Source: Devosia sp. FJ2-5-3 (GTDB lineage Bacteria > Pseudomonadota > Alphaproteobacteria > Rhizobiales > Devosiaceae). Taken from it: a DNA stretch of 64,000 bases. A model generated the notes under the pieces. The model worked only from the letters and a program-made list of their open reading frames with translations, ran no database searches and was not told the origin of the DNA. This document shows, one piece after another, positions 43,829-52,265 of the stretch; position 1 is the first letter of the stretch, and the number at the start of each line of letters is the position of its first letter. The position numbers were made by a program, and so were the translations under genes. The stretch lies in assembly GCF_029201545.1 (NCBI RefSeq), contig NZ_CP104007.1:4031501-4095500 (forward strand), given 5' to 3'.

Positions 43829-44800
43829 TTAGTAGCCAAGACCCTTGCGGCGTTCGTATTCGCCCTGGGGATCATTTTCGGCGGTGTAGAGCTTGGACTC
43901 GGTGATGATGAACTTTTCGGGTTCAGTGCCATCGGCCCAGAAGGCGGCCAGGGCGTCGAAGGCGGGACCGGCCATGTTCGGGGTCAATTCCACCGTGGCA
44001 TTGGCTTCGCCGGCGGCGATGGCGGTGAAGATATCGGGCACGGCGTCGATGGAGACGACCAGAATATCGGTGCCGGGCTTGAGGCCCGCATCCTTGATGG
44101 CCTGGCTGGCGCCGACGGCCATGTCGTCATTGTGGGCATAGACCGCGCAGATATCGGCGCCGCCGTTCTCGGCCTTGATGAAGCCTTCCATCACTTCCTT
44201 GCCCTTGGAGCGGGTGAAGTCGCCGGTCTGGCTGCGGATGATGGACAGATTGTCGTGGCCGGCAATCGCCTCTTCAAAGCCCTGCTTGCGGTTGATCGCC
44301 GGGGTGGAGCCGACAGTGCCCTGCAGTTCGACGATCTTGCACTCATCGGTGCCGACGGCATCGACCAGCCACTGGCCGGCGACGCGGCCTTCCTCGACCT
44401 GGTCGGAGGCGACGGAGGTGAGATAGAGATCTTCGGGGGCATCGACGCCACGGTCGAGCAGGACGACGGGGATCTCGGCTTCCTTGGCTTCGGTCAGGAC
44501 CTCATCCCAGCCAGTGGCGACGACCGGCGCCACGAGGATGGCATCGACACCCTGGGCGATGAAGCCGCGGATGGCCTTGATCTGGTTTTCCTGCTTCTGC
44601 TGGGCGTCGGCGAATTTGAGATCGACGCCGCGGGCCTCGGCTTCTTGCTTGGTCACCGCGGTTTCAGCGGCGCGCCAGCCGGATTCCGAGCCGATCTGGG
44701 AAAAGCCGATGACTTTTCCCGAAATGTCCTGGGCGAAGGCTACGGTAGACAAAGCTGTAGCGAGGCTCGCCGCGAGGGCGAGCTTGGTCACGATATTCAT
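43829..44800 (-). CDS. ytfQ: Galactofuranose-type ABC transporter substrate-binding protein, YtfQ-like
   Basis: A 323-residue periplasmic binding protein of the ribose/galactose type. The signal peptide MNIVTKLALAASLATALS ends near VAFA-QDISG. The mature part begins GKVIGFSQIGSESGWRAAET, close to the YtfQ signature, and includes VVLLDRGVDAPEDLYLTSVA and VSIDAVPDIFTAIAAGEANA. These match the galactofuranose-binding branch better than RbsB. It is the first gene of the importer operon and probably binds galactose or arabinose in a furanose form (inference). Confidence 0.88.
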   Translation of the reverse strand: MNIVTKLALAASLATALSTVAFAQDISGKVIGFSQIGSESGWRAAETAVTKQEAEARGVDLKFADAQQKQENQIKAIRGFIAQGVDAILVAPVVATGWDEVLTEAKEAEIPVVLLDRGVDAPEDLYLTSVASDQVEEGRVAGQWLVDAVGTDECKIVELQGTVGSTPAINRKQGFEEAIAGHDNLSIIRSQTGDFTRSKGKEVMEGFIKAENGGADICAVYAHNDDMAVGASQAIKDAGLKPGTDILVVSIDAVPDIFTAIAAGEANATVELTPNMAGPAFDALAAFWADGTEPEKFIITESKLYTAENDPQGEYERRKGLGY

Positions 44801-44856
44801 GATGTTCCTCCCAAATGACCGCCCGGCGTTTGCGCTTCAGGCGATGAGAGGAGCCT

Positions 44857-44875
44857 ATATAAAGTACTATTATAT
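44857..44875. promoter_or_regulatory. Candidate operator upstream of ytfQ, ATATAA-N7-TTATAT
   Basis: A 6-bp-arm inverted repeat in a short AT-rich island 57 bp upstream of the ytfQ start codon. The core AAAGT-ACT-ATT resembles the palindrome at 37961 upstream of the sugar dehydrogenase. It probably overlaps the importer promoter. Confidence 0.45.
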
Positions 44876-44880
44876 GTAAA

Positions 44881-45480
44881 GTGGGGTGGTGCGCCAGACT
44901 GAGGCACCTGGGCTCTCGCCTCCTCCCCAGCGCTCCCCTCCGCGGGCCCCATCCCGACAGTTGGGCACGGGGACAGCGGCCCTCGGGTCAGGCCCGAGGG
45001 AAGCCGGTGGGGGAAGGGGCTGTCGGTGAAGCCCCCCACCCTCAATCCAGCCATTCGAGCTTAGCTCTCATGGCCTTCTTTGCTCAAATCGCTCCACAGG
45101 AGCGATTTGCCTGCGGACGCGTCGAAGCCCGCGAGGGGGAGGGAGGCAGAGCGGTGAGTGGGAGGGTGAGAGGGATCGCGCCACGCAGGCCGGGCTGCCC
45201 TCGGGCTTGACCCGAGGGTCAGTTTGCGAGCCGCATGCCGACGGTAGGGCACGGGATAGAGGCCCTCGGGTCAAGCCCGAGGGCAGCGCGGTGGGGGAAG
45301 GGACTGACAGTGACGCACGGCACCCTCAATCCGGCCATTCGAGCGTAGCTCTCTTGGGCTTCTTTGCTCAAATCGACTTGCTGGGCCCGAAGAATTCGGG
45401 CTCTCGCCCCCACCCTCAATCCCTCCCCGCGAGGGGGAGGGAGGCAGAGCGGTGAGTGGGGCGACCGTCAGGTGCAAAAA
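44881..45480. repeat. 600-bp gene-free region with a diverged direct duplication and palindromes
   Basis: Two units of about 130 bp (44961-45095 and 45243-45375), spaced about 282 bp apart, share the order: a CACGGG block, family B palindrome (44980, 45263), GTGGGGGAAGGG, CCCTCAATC, and CATTCGAGC-TAGCTCTC followed by CTTCTTTGCTCAAATCG. Another family B copy lies at 45198 and family C hairpins at about 45130 and 45420. No credible gene seen. Confidence 0.7.
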
Positions 45481-47607
45481 TTACCAGTCGAACTGCTTGG
45501 CCAGCGTCACCTTGAAGGTGCGGCCGGTGGAGCGGTCGACGGAGAGATTGGGGCGGTAGTCGGCGTTGAAGAGATTGTCGATGCCGAGCTGAAGTTCGGT
45601 GCCGGCGAGCGGGCCGGTATCGGGCTTCCAGGTGGCGAAGAGATCGACCGTTGCATAGGCATCGGCCGGGCCGTCGCCGCCAAAGGCGGAGGGGGCGACG
45701 ATGTAGCGGCCGATATCGGCGATGGTCAGGCGCGCACCCATGTCGAGATTATATTCGACATTGCGAATGCCCAGCGTGGTCGAGAGCTTTGTCTGCGGCA
45801 CGGTGGTGAGCGGGGTGTTGGTGACGAGGTTGTCGCCGATGGTCAGCCCATAGGCGAGATTGGCGTAGAACAGCTCGCTGTCATAAGACGCCTCGACCTC
45901 GACGCCATAGATGCGAGCCTCCCCGATATTGCCGTAATAGGGCACGGTGGGGCGGCCGGCAGCGGGGCTCGGATTGGAGGCGATGAGATTGGTCAAATCG
46001 CTGTAAAAGGCCGTGGTCTTGAGCGCGGCGCTATCGCCCGAGGTCAAGAGATCATTGCCCGAGAGCGAGAAACCGGCCTCGAAGGTGTCGGCGCTTTCCT
46101 TTTCGAGACCAAGGCTGGCGTGCTTGGTCGCCGAGATCGAATAGAGCTCGTCGATGGTGGGCAGGCGCTCGGTGTGAGCGTAGGAAGCGAAGACCCCGAT
46201 ATTGTCGGTGAGTTCGTAGTGAGCGGCGATTTTCGGCGAGAAGGCCGAGCCATCGCGGTTGGCGGCGCCGCTTGTGGCATCCACCCAGTGGAAATCGCCA
46301 CGGGCGCCGGCAATGATGGTCAGCCGGTCATCCCAGATGAATTCGTTCTGGGCGAAGATGCCGAGCTTTTTCTCATTGCCCTGGGGATGGGCCGGAAGCG
46401 GGCCGCCGGTGGGACGCTCGACGCTGCGGTCCTGGGTCGAGGCCGAGGCGCCGATGGTGAGATAGTTTTCAAAACCATCGCCGACCCATTCGATGGTGTT
46501 GTCGGCGGTGAGCTGTAGCGTCTTGTAGCCGTAGCGCGTGTCTAGGAAAACGCTATCTGCCCCGATTGTGCCAACGCCCGGAATCGTGGCGCCCAGCGTG
46601 GTGCGCGGCGCACCGAGCGCAATGCGGTGATTGGTCTGGTCGTTCTGGGTGTCGGAATAGGAGAGATTGACCTTGAGATCGACCCAGGGATTGTCGGTGG
46701 CCGGGTTTTCCCAGCGCAGCACGGCGGTCTGGTCGATAACCTCGCGGTCGGTGACGCCGAACATGGACGACGTGCCAGTCTGGGCATAGGCCTGGTCCTT
46801 GGCCGTGCTCTGCCAGCGCTGGTAGGACAGGCTCAGCTGCTGCTCGTCATTGTCGCCGAAACGGGCCGTGCCCTTGATAAGGCCCGAGAGCGTGTCGAAA
46901 TCCGAGCCGGCCAGAATATTGCCATTGGCCTGGGTGACCTGGTCGCGGCGGCGCCAATTGCCGGCGGCGAGGATTTCGAAGGTCTCGGTGAGCTGCTGGG
47001 CGAGTACCGCCGAGGTCAGCGTGCCAGTGCCATTGTTGTCGAGGCCGGCCTTGAGGCGCAAGGCGCCGGTATTGCCATCCTTGAGGAAGTCCGAGGCGTC
47101 CTTGGTGGAGAAATTGATGACGCCGCCGAGGGCCCCCGAGCCGTAAAGGGTCGAGGAGGCCGGCCCGCGCAGAACTTCGACCTGCTTGTAGAGCTCTGGA
47201 TCGGAGAAGAACGAGCCCATGCGGTATTGTTCGTTGAATTTGGGGGCGCCATCGACATTGATGATGACGCGCGACCCATCCGAAGAATTCTCGGTGGTGC
47301 CGATGCCGCGGATATTGAAGGCCTCGCCGAACTGGCGCTGGCTACCGACCACGGTCACGCCGGGCACGGAAGCGAAGAGATCGCCCGTGGTGGCGGCCTG
47401 GGCCTTGTCGAGATCGGCCTGATCGATCACCGTCACCGCCTGGGGCGTATCGATGGCGACTTTTGGCGCCCCCGCGCCGATCACCAGACGCTCCAGAAGC
47501 GTAATCTTCGTTGCATTGACGTTCTGCGCGCTCGCGCCCTGAACCGCCACAATTGCCAGCGCCACGCCGCCCATAAGCGTGACGGCACGCATCTTCACCA
47601 GCCCCAT
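45481..47607 (-). CDS. hmuR: TonB-dependent heme/hemoglobin receptor
   Basis: A 708-residue outer-membrane receptor. Signal peptide to about residue 27 (ending ASA-QNV). The TonB box region is probably near KITLLERLVIGAG. The plug domain spans about 50-165 (TPQAVTVIDQADLDKAQAAT, VEVLRGPASSTLYGSGALGG), then a 22-strand barrel ends KVTLAKQFDW with terminal aromatic. TERLPTIDELYS in the barrel corresponds to the FRAP-type loop of heme receptors. It is divergent from hemP-hmuSTUV, which supports heme as ligand. GGAGTTAGG precedes the ATG. Confidence 0.93.
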   Translation of the reverse strand: MGLVKMRAVTLMGGVALAIVAVQGASAQNVNATKITLLERLVIGAGAPKVAIDTPQAVTVIDQADLDKAQAATTGDLFASVPGVTVVGSQRQFGEAFNIRGIGTTENSSDGSRVIINVDGAPKFNEQYRMGSFFSDPELYKQVEVLRGPASSTLYGSGALGGVINFSTKDASDFLKDGNTGALRLKAGLDNNGTGTLTSAVLAQQLTETFEILAAGNWRRRDQVTQANGNILAGSDFDTLSGLIKGTARFGDNDEQQLSLSYQRWQSTAKDQAYAQTGTSSMFGVTDREVIDQTAVLRWENPATDNPWVDLKVNLSYSDTQNDQTNHRIALGAPRTTLGATIPGVGTIGADSVFLDTRYGYKTLQLTADNTIEWVGDGFENYLTIGASASTQDRSVERPTGGPLPAHPQGNEKKLGIFAQNEFIWDDRLTIIAGARGDFHWVDATSGAANRDGSAFSPKIAAHYELTDNIGVFASYAHTERLPTIDELYSISATKHASLGLEKESADTFEAGFSLSGNDLLTSGDSAALKTTAFYSDLTNLIASNPSPAAGRPTVPYYGNIGEARIYGVEVEASYDSELFYANLAYGLTIGDNLVTNTPLTTVPQTKLSTTLGIRNVEYNLDMGARLTIADIGRYIVAPSAFGGDGPADAYATVDLFATWKPDTGPLAGTELQLGIDNLFNADYRPNLSVDRSTGRTFKVTLAKQFDW

Positions 47608-47671
47608 TGAACCTAACTCCAGTTTTTGTCTTGGGTCCGCGGCTGGCTTGCGAAAGGGCTGGCTTGCCGGC

Positions 47672-47695
47672 TCGAAAGAATTATGACTCTTTCGA
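47672..47695. promoter_or_regulatory. Perfect 8-bp-arm inverted repeat in the hmuR/hemP control region
   Basis: TCGAAAGA-N8-TCTTTCGA lies just downstream of the predicted hmuR -10 box and 65 bp from the hmuR start codon. It does not match the usual Fur box or the Irr ICE motif closely, so the binder is open (Fur, Irr, RirA or another iron or heme regulator). A second inverted repeat, AACTTG-N11-CAAGTT, lies at 47718-47740. Confidence 0.5.
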
Positions 47696-47708
47696 TCACC
47701 TATTGCGC

Positions 47709-47737
47709 TCTGTAATTAACTTGGCTATTGGAGTCAA
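47709..47737 (-). promoter_or_regulatory. Predicted hmuR promoter TTGACT-N17-TACAGA
   Basis: On the minus strand, the -35 TTGACT (47737-47732) and the -10 TACAGA (47714-47709) have ideal 17-nt spacing. The -35 overlaps the AACTTG-N11-CAAGTT repeat, and the operator-like repeat at 47672 lies immediately downstream, consistent with a repressible iron/heme promoter. Confidence 0.5.
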
Positions 47738-47801
47738 GTTTTCAAGAGCAGGGGCGCCGCGGCCAGATTGCCGCAGAAACCCTTGATGCATCAGGAATAA
47801 A

Positions 47802-47960
47802 ATGTCTGCCGCCGACGATGTGCCCGATAGATTTGCCGCCGAAAAAGTCATGGATAGTGACGAAATTCTGGCTGGGCGCACGGAAGTGGTGATCCTGCAT
47901 CGGGGCCAGGCCTATCGGCTGCGGCTGACCCGTCAGGACAAGCTCATTCTCACCAAATAG
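47802..47960 (+). CDS. hemP: Hemin uptake protein HemP/HmuP
   Basis: A 52-residue protein. Its second half has the HemP signature: DEILAGRTEVVILHRGQAYR, then LRLTRQDKLILTK at the very end. The start ATG follows AGGAATAAA. HemP-family HmuP in Bradyrhizobium is a co-activator needed for heme-uptake gene expression, so this small protein may act on the divergent hmuR promoter rather than in transport (inference from family). It opens the rightward heme operon, with hmuS starting about 14 bp after its stop. Confidence 0.92.
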   Translation: MSAADDVPDRFAAEKVMDSDEILAGRTEVVILHRGQAYRLRLTRQDKLILTK

Positions 47961-47973
47961 GCGTCCCGTGACC

Positions 47974-49023
47974 ATGAATGCTTCCAAATCCGCCGACGAC
48001 ATCCGCAGTTTGCGGGCCCTGCATCCCCAAATGCGCGAACGCGATTTCGCTCGCATCCATTCCATTTCCGAAGCGCAGCTGGTGGCGGCCGAAGTCGGCC
48101 GCTCGGCCCAGCGCCTGCGCGTCGACCTCGACACCCTGCTCAACGGGCTGACCTCGGTGGGGGAAGTCATGGCGCTGACGCGCAATGAAAGCGCGGTGCA
48201 CGAAAAGATCGGCCCCTATGAGAAGGTAGTCATCGGGCCGATGGCGTCGATGGTGCTGGGGGCTGAGATCGACCTGCGCATTTTCCCGAGCCGCTGGGCT
48301 TTTGGCTTTGCCGTGGAAAAGACCGGCGAAAACGGGGATGTCAGGCGCTCGCTGCAGTTTTTCGACGCGCAGGGTAATGCCGTGCACAAGGTGCATGCGC
48401 GCCCGGCGACCAATCTCGAAGCCTGGGCTGTGCTGGTCGGCAATCTCCTTCATGAGGAGCAGACCGACACCATCGCCGTGACCGCGGCGCCGGCCCCTGC
48501 CCCGCTGGGTGAAGCGGCCGGCGTCGAGGCCCTGCGGGCGGCATGGTCGGCGATGACCGACACGCACCAGTTCTATCCGATGCTGAAAAAACTCAATCTG
48601 CCGCGTCTCGACGCCATCGAGATGGTGGGCGAGGATTTTGCCTGGCAGCTCGATGCGGAGGCCGGCAAGACCATGTTCGAAGCCGTCGCCGGGACCGATC
48701 TGCCGATCATGGCCTTTGTGGGCAATGATGGCTGCATCCAGATCCATGCCGGGCCGATCACCAAGGTCAGCCCGATGGGGCCATGGCTCAATGTGCTGGA
48801 CGACACCTTCCACCTGCATTTGCGGCTCGACCATGTGGCCTCGGCCTGGGCGGTGCGCAAGCCGACCAAGGACGGGCATGTCAGCTCGGTCGAACTCTAT
48901 GACGCCAATCGCGAACTGATCATTCAGTTCTTCGGCATGCGGCAGGAAGGCCAGGACGAGCGCACAGCCTGGCGCGCCGTGGTCGAAAAACTGCCTCTCT
49001 TCCAGACCTCCAACGCTGCGTGA
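47974..49023 (+). CDS. hmuS: Hemin-degrading factor HmuS
   Basis: Cytoplasmic heme-binding and heme-handling protein of the HemS/ChuS family with two repeated halves (about 20-170 and 185-345). Landmarks: VMALTRNESAVHEKIGPYE in the first half and IMAFVGNDGCIQIHAGPITK with GPWLNVLDDTFHLHL in the second; the second half mirrors the first, as expected. ATG 47974 is taken as start; a GTG 6 bp upstream is possible. Its stop overlaps the hmuT start codon (GTGA), implying coupling. Confidence 0.92.
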   Translation: MNASKSADDIRSLRALHPQMRERDFARIHSISEAQLVAAEVGRSAQRLRVDLDTLLNGLTSVGEVMALTRNESAVHEKIGPYEKVVIGPMASMVLGAEIDLRIFPSRWAFGFAVEKTGENGDVRRSLQFFDAQGNAVHKVHARPATNLEAWAVLVGNLLHEEQTDTIAVTAAPAPAPLGEAAGVEALRAAWSAMTDTHQFYPMLKKLNLPRLDAIEMVGEDFAWQLDAEAGKTMFEAVAGTDLPIMAFVGNDGCIQIHAGPITKVSPMGPWLNVLDDTFHLHLRLDHVASAWAVRKPTKDGHVSSVELYDANRELIIQFFGMRQEGQDERTAWRAVVEKLPLFQTSNAA

Positions 49024-49901
49024 GACAAATGATGCGCTTTTCTTCGAGCTTTGCCGCGGCGCTGATGGCCGCAAGCCTTTTCACCCCGGCCTTATCGGCG
49101 GCGGAATTGGAAAAATTTGCCGACCCGAGCCGGCTGGTATCGATCGGCGGATCGCTGACCGAAATTATCTATGCGCTGGGGGCGGAAGAATTGCTGGTCG
49201 CCCGCGACCAGACCGCGCTCTACCCGCCTGAGGTGATGGAACTGCCCGATGTCGGCTATGCCCGGCAGCTGGCGCCGGAGGGCGTCTTGTCGGTGGGGCC
49301 GACGGCGCTCCTCGTGCTCGAGGGCAGTGGCCCGCCCGAAGCGCTCGACGTGCTCGAAGGCGCGGGCGTCGAATATCAGACCGTGCCGGAAAGCTATTCG
49401 GCCGAGGGCGTGCTGGTGAAGGTGGACGAAGTGGGCGCAGCGCTGGGGCTGGGCGAGAAAGCCGATGCCTATAGGGCCGGGCTCGAAGCCGAATTCGCCG
49501 CTTTGGCGGAACGCACGGGGGCCATCGAAACGCCCAAGCGCATCCTCTTCATCCTCTCCAACCAGGGTGGGCAGATCCAGGCGTCGGGGACGGGCACGGC
49601 GGCGGATGGCATGATCGCCTTGGCGGGGGCGGAGAATGTGATCACCGAATTCGAAGGCTATCGCCCGCTCTCGGAAGAGGCGATCACCGCGGCGGCACCG
49701 GACGCCATCTTGATGATGGATCGCGGCGGCGACCATGCGGCGACCGATGCGGAATTGCTGGCGCATCCGGCGATTTCGCTGACGCCGGCGGGGCAGAACA
49801 AGGCCATTTTCCGGCTCGAAGGCTCCTATCTCCTCGGCTTTGGTCCGCGCACGGCCGCGGCGGCCAATGAGCTGGCCGATCTGCTCTACGGCAAGCCGTA
49901 A
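49020..49901 (+). CDS. hmuT: Heme ABC transporter substrate-binding protein HmuT
   Basis: Periplasmic heme-binding protein of the class III (BtuF-like) fold. 293 residues from the GTG at 49020 that overlaps the hmuS stop; ATG 49029 is an alternative. Signal peptide with a cut near LSA-AELEK. RLVSIGGSLTEIIYALGAEE and LVARDQTALYPPEV hold the family motif, and the Tyr of DQTALYPPEV is at the position used for heme ligation in HmuT proteins. It delivers heme to HmuUV encoded directly downstream. Confidence 0.93.
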   Translation: MRQMMRFSSSFAAALMAASLFTPALSAAELEKFADPSRLVSIGGSLTEIIYALGAEELLVARDQTALYPPEVMELPDVGYARQLAPEGVLSVGPTALLVLEGSGPPEALDVLEGAGVEYQTVPESYSAEGVLVKVDEVGAALGLGEKADAYRAGLEAEFAALAERTGAIETPKRILFILSNQGGQIQASGTGTAADGMIALAGAENVITEFEGYRPLSEEAITAAAPDAILMMDRGGDHAATDAELLAHPAISLTPAGQNKAIFRLEGSYLLGFGPRTAAAANELADLLYGKP

Positions 49902-49916
49902 GGGGGATTTGCGACG

Positions 49917-51014
49917 ATGACAGACACCATGACCATGCAGCCGGGAGTGCGGCCCGGACGGGCCGAGGGCGATCGCAGCCATCTGGGGCGCATTGTCGTT
50001 GCCGGGTTAGCCGTCGCGCTGGTTGCGGCCATGGTGCTGTCGATGACCACGGGCGCTTCGGGCGCCTCGGTCTGGGGTGTCGTCGGCCAGCTTTTCGGAT
50101 TTGCGCCCGAGAGTGCGGCCCAGGCGGCGCGGGACCATGCGGTGATCGTCAATATCCGCCTGCCGCGCATGATTTTGGGCGTTCTTATTGGCGCGGGCCT
50201 GGCGGTCTCGGGCCTCCTCATGCAGGGGCTGTTCCGCAACCCGCTGGCCGATCCCGGGCTGGTGGGCGTTTCGGCCGGCAGTTCGCTGGGCGCGGTGACG
50301 ATCATCGTGCTCGGCGGTACGGCGCTGGCCCCGTTTACCGAGGCGCTGGGGATTTTCGCCCTGCCCCTGGCGGCATTCGGCGGCGGGCTCGCCACGACAT
50401 TCGTGCTTTATCGCGTGGCGACCAAGGGCGGGCAGACGGCGATTGCCACCATGCTTCTGGCCGGGATTGCGATTGCTGCGCTGGCGGGGGCGCTGAGCGG
50501 CGTGCTGGTCTATATCGCATCCGACAACCAGTTGCGGGACCTGACATTCTGGGGCATGGGGTCGCTCGCCGGGGCGACCTGGATCAAAATCCTCGCCGCA
50601 GGGCCGATCATTGCGGCGGCCCTGTTCGTGGCGGCGTTTCTCTCCAAGGGGCTCAATGCCCTGACACTGGGCGAAGCGACGGCAGCGCATCTCGGCGTGC
50701 CGGTGCAAAAGTTCAAGATTGCGGCCATTGTGGCGGTGGCCGGGGCGACCGGCGCGTCGGTGGCGGTGAGTGGCGGCATCGGCTTTGTCGGCATCGTCGT
50801 GCCGCATCTGCTGCGCCTCGTGATCGGGCCGGACCACCGCTATCTGTTGCCGGCTACGGCGCTTTTGGGCGCAACCTTTCTCCTTTTTGCCGACGCCATC
50901 AGCCGCACCATCGTGGCCCCGGCCGAATTGCCGATCGGCATCGTCACCGCGGCCTTCGGCGGCCCGTTCTTCCTCTGGATCCTCTTGCGCCGGCGCAATG
51001 CGCTGAGCTGGTGA
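49917..51014 (+). CDS. hmuU: Heme ABC transporter permease HmuU
   Basis: A 365-residue FecCD/BtuC-type permease with about ten membrane helices after a 25-residue cytoplasmic N-terminus. NIRLPRMILGVLIGAGLAVS, MQGLFRNPLADPGLVGVSAG and GGIGFVGIVVPHLLRLVIGP are family hallmarks. It forms a homodimeric channel with HmuV. Spacing of 15 bp to hmuT and 7 bp to hmuV shows a single operon. Confidence 0.95.
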   Translation: MTDTMTMQPGVRPGRAEGDRSHLGRIVVAGLAVALVAAMVLSMTTGASGASVWGVVGQLFGFAPESAAQAARDHAVIVNIRLPRMILGVLIGAGLAVSGLLMQGLFRNPLADPGLVGVSAGSSLGAVTIIVLGGTALAPFTEALGIFALPLAAFGGGLATTFVLYRVATKGGQTAIATMLLAGIAIAALAGALSGVLVYIASDNQLRDLTFWGMGSLAGATWIKILAAGPIIAAALFVAAFLSKGLNALTLGEATAAHLGVPVQKFKIAAIVAVAGATGASVAVSGGIGFVGIVVPHLLRLVIGPDHRYLLPATALLGATFLLFADAISRTIVAPAELPIGIVTAAFGGPFFLWILLRRRNALSW

Positions 51015-51021
51015 GACACTC

Positions 51022-51846
51022 ATGATCGAGATCGACAGCATCGATGTGAGCCTTAACGGGCGGCACATTCTCCACGAGGTGAGCTTTTCGGCGCGGCCGG
51101 GACAGCTGACCGCCATTGTCGGGCCGAACGGGTCAGGCAAGTCGACACTGCTCAAGGCACTGTGCCGCGACCAGGCCTATCAAGGCGATATCTTCATCGA
51201 CGGGCGCGAATTGCGCGGCCTCTCGGCGATGGAGGCGGCGGTGTTGCGGGCCGTGCTGCCGCAGGCGAGCACATTGCCCTTTCCCTTCACCGTGCGCGAA
51301 GTGGTGGCCATGGGCGTCACGGCCGGGCGGCCGGGTGTTGCGCCAAATGCTCTCGCAAGGCTGCCGGAAGAGGCGCTGGCGGCGGTCGATCTCGACGGCT
51401 TTGGCGGGCGGTTTTATGGCGAATTGTCGGGCGGCGAGCAGCAGCGCGTGCAATTGGCGCGGGTACTCTGCCAGGTCTGGGTGCCGGTGCTCGATGGGGT
51501 GCCGCGCTATCTCTTTCTCGATGAGCCGGTTTCAAGCCTCGATATCAAGCATCAGCTGATGATCATGGATGTGGCCCGCGCCTATGCCAATGCCGGGGGC
51601 GGGGTGATCGCCGTGCTGCACGATCTCAACCTCACCGCCATTTATGCCGATCAGGTGGTGGCGCTGCGCGACGGCGCGGTGATGGCGCGCGGCACGCCGG
51701 CCGCCGTGATCAAGGACGAGGTGCTGGCCCAAGTGTTCGATGCGCCGCTGCGCGTCGGCGTCGCGCCGGCCCGGCATGTGCCCTTCGTTTTACCGCACTC
51801 GGCCATCGCCGCCGAAACACACCGAAACCTCAAGGTTGCCCAATGA
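51022..51846 (+). CDS. hmuV: Heme ABC transporter ATP-binding protein HmuV
   Basis: A 274-residue ATPase: Walker A VGPNGSGKSTLLK, signature LSGGEQQRVQLARVL, Walker B YLFLDEPVSSLD, switch His in AVLHDLNL. It energises heme import through HmuU. It overlaps the downstream small secreted protein gene by 4 bp (ATGA), an unusual extension of the standard hmu operon. Confidence 0.95.
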   Translation: MIEIDSIDVSLNGRHILHEVSFSARPGQLTAIVGPNGSGKSTLLKALCRDQAYQGDIFIDGRELRGLSAMEAAVLRAVLPQASTLPFPFTVREVVAMGVTAGRPGVAPNALARLPEEALAAVDLDGFGGRFYGELSGGEQQRVQLARVLCQVWVPVLDGVPRYLFLDEPVSSLDIKHQLMIMDVARAYANAGGGVIAVLHDLNLTAIYADQVVALRDGAVMARGTPAAVIKDEVLAQVFDAPLRVGVAPARHVPFVLPHSAIAAETHRNLKVAQ

Positions 51847-52262
51847 GATCTTTTGCCATCTTGTCCCTGCTTGTCGGCCTCACCGCCCCGGCATTCTCCC
51901 AGGAGGCCGTTGCTCCGAAATTCCTGCTGGAACTCAATGCCGCCCAGACATCGGAAAAAGGCTGCCGGGTGACTTTTCTCGCCACCAATGAATTGGGCGG
52001 CGACCTCGCAAAGGCATCGGTGGAAATGGCGCTGTTCAATGGCACCGGTGCAATCGAGCGGATCGTGACCCTCGACTTCAAGGGGCTCACCGAGGGCAAG
52101 ACCAAGGTGTTGCAGTTCGAGCTGGCCAATCTCGATTGCGCCGATCTCGGGCGCGTCCTGATCAACGACATCACCGCCTGCGAGGGCGAGGGCTTTGCCG
52201 GCGACGCATGCCTTGCCGGGCTCGTGCCGAGCGCGCGGCCCGATATCGTCTTCGGGGTCTAG
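51843..52262 (+). CDS. Small secreted Cys-containing protein within the heme/TonB operon
   Basis: A 139-residue protein with a signal peptide (MRSFAILSLLVGLTAPAFSQ, cut likely after FSQ or APAFS). The mature part has four cysteines (C41, C99, C113, C123), enough for two disulfides, and a beta-rich pattern (VTFLATNELGGDLAKASVEM, IVTLDFKGLTEGKTKVLQFE). No catalytic motif or lipobox. Translationally coupled to hmuV by a 4-bp overlap and followed by exbB after 3 bp. The periplasmic location suggests a role with TonB-ExbBD or as a heme chaperone (inference). Function not established to my knowledge. Confidence 0.8.
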   Translation: MRSFAILSLLVGLTAPAFSQEAVAPKFLLELNAAQTSEKGCRVTFLATNELGGDLAKASVEMALFNGTGAIERIVTLDFKGLTEGKTKVLQFELANLDCADLGRVLINDITACEGEGFAGDACLAGLVPSARPDIVFGV

Positions 52263-52265
52263 GCG

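Noticed and set aside
44881..45480. Possible CRISPR array or small-RNA locus suggested by repeated blocks
   Set aside because: Repeats are unequal, irregularly spaced and palindromic GC-rich elements found in other gaps; there are no constant spacers and no cas genes.
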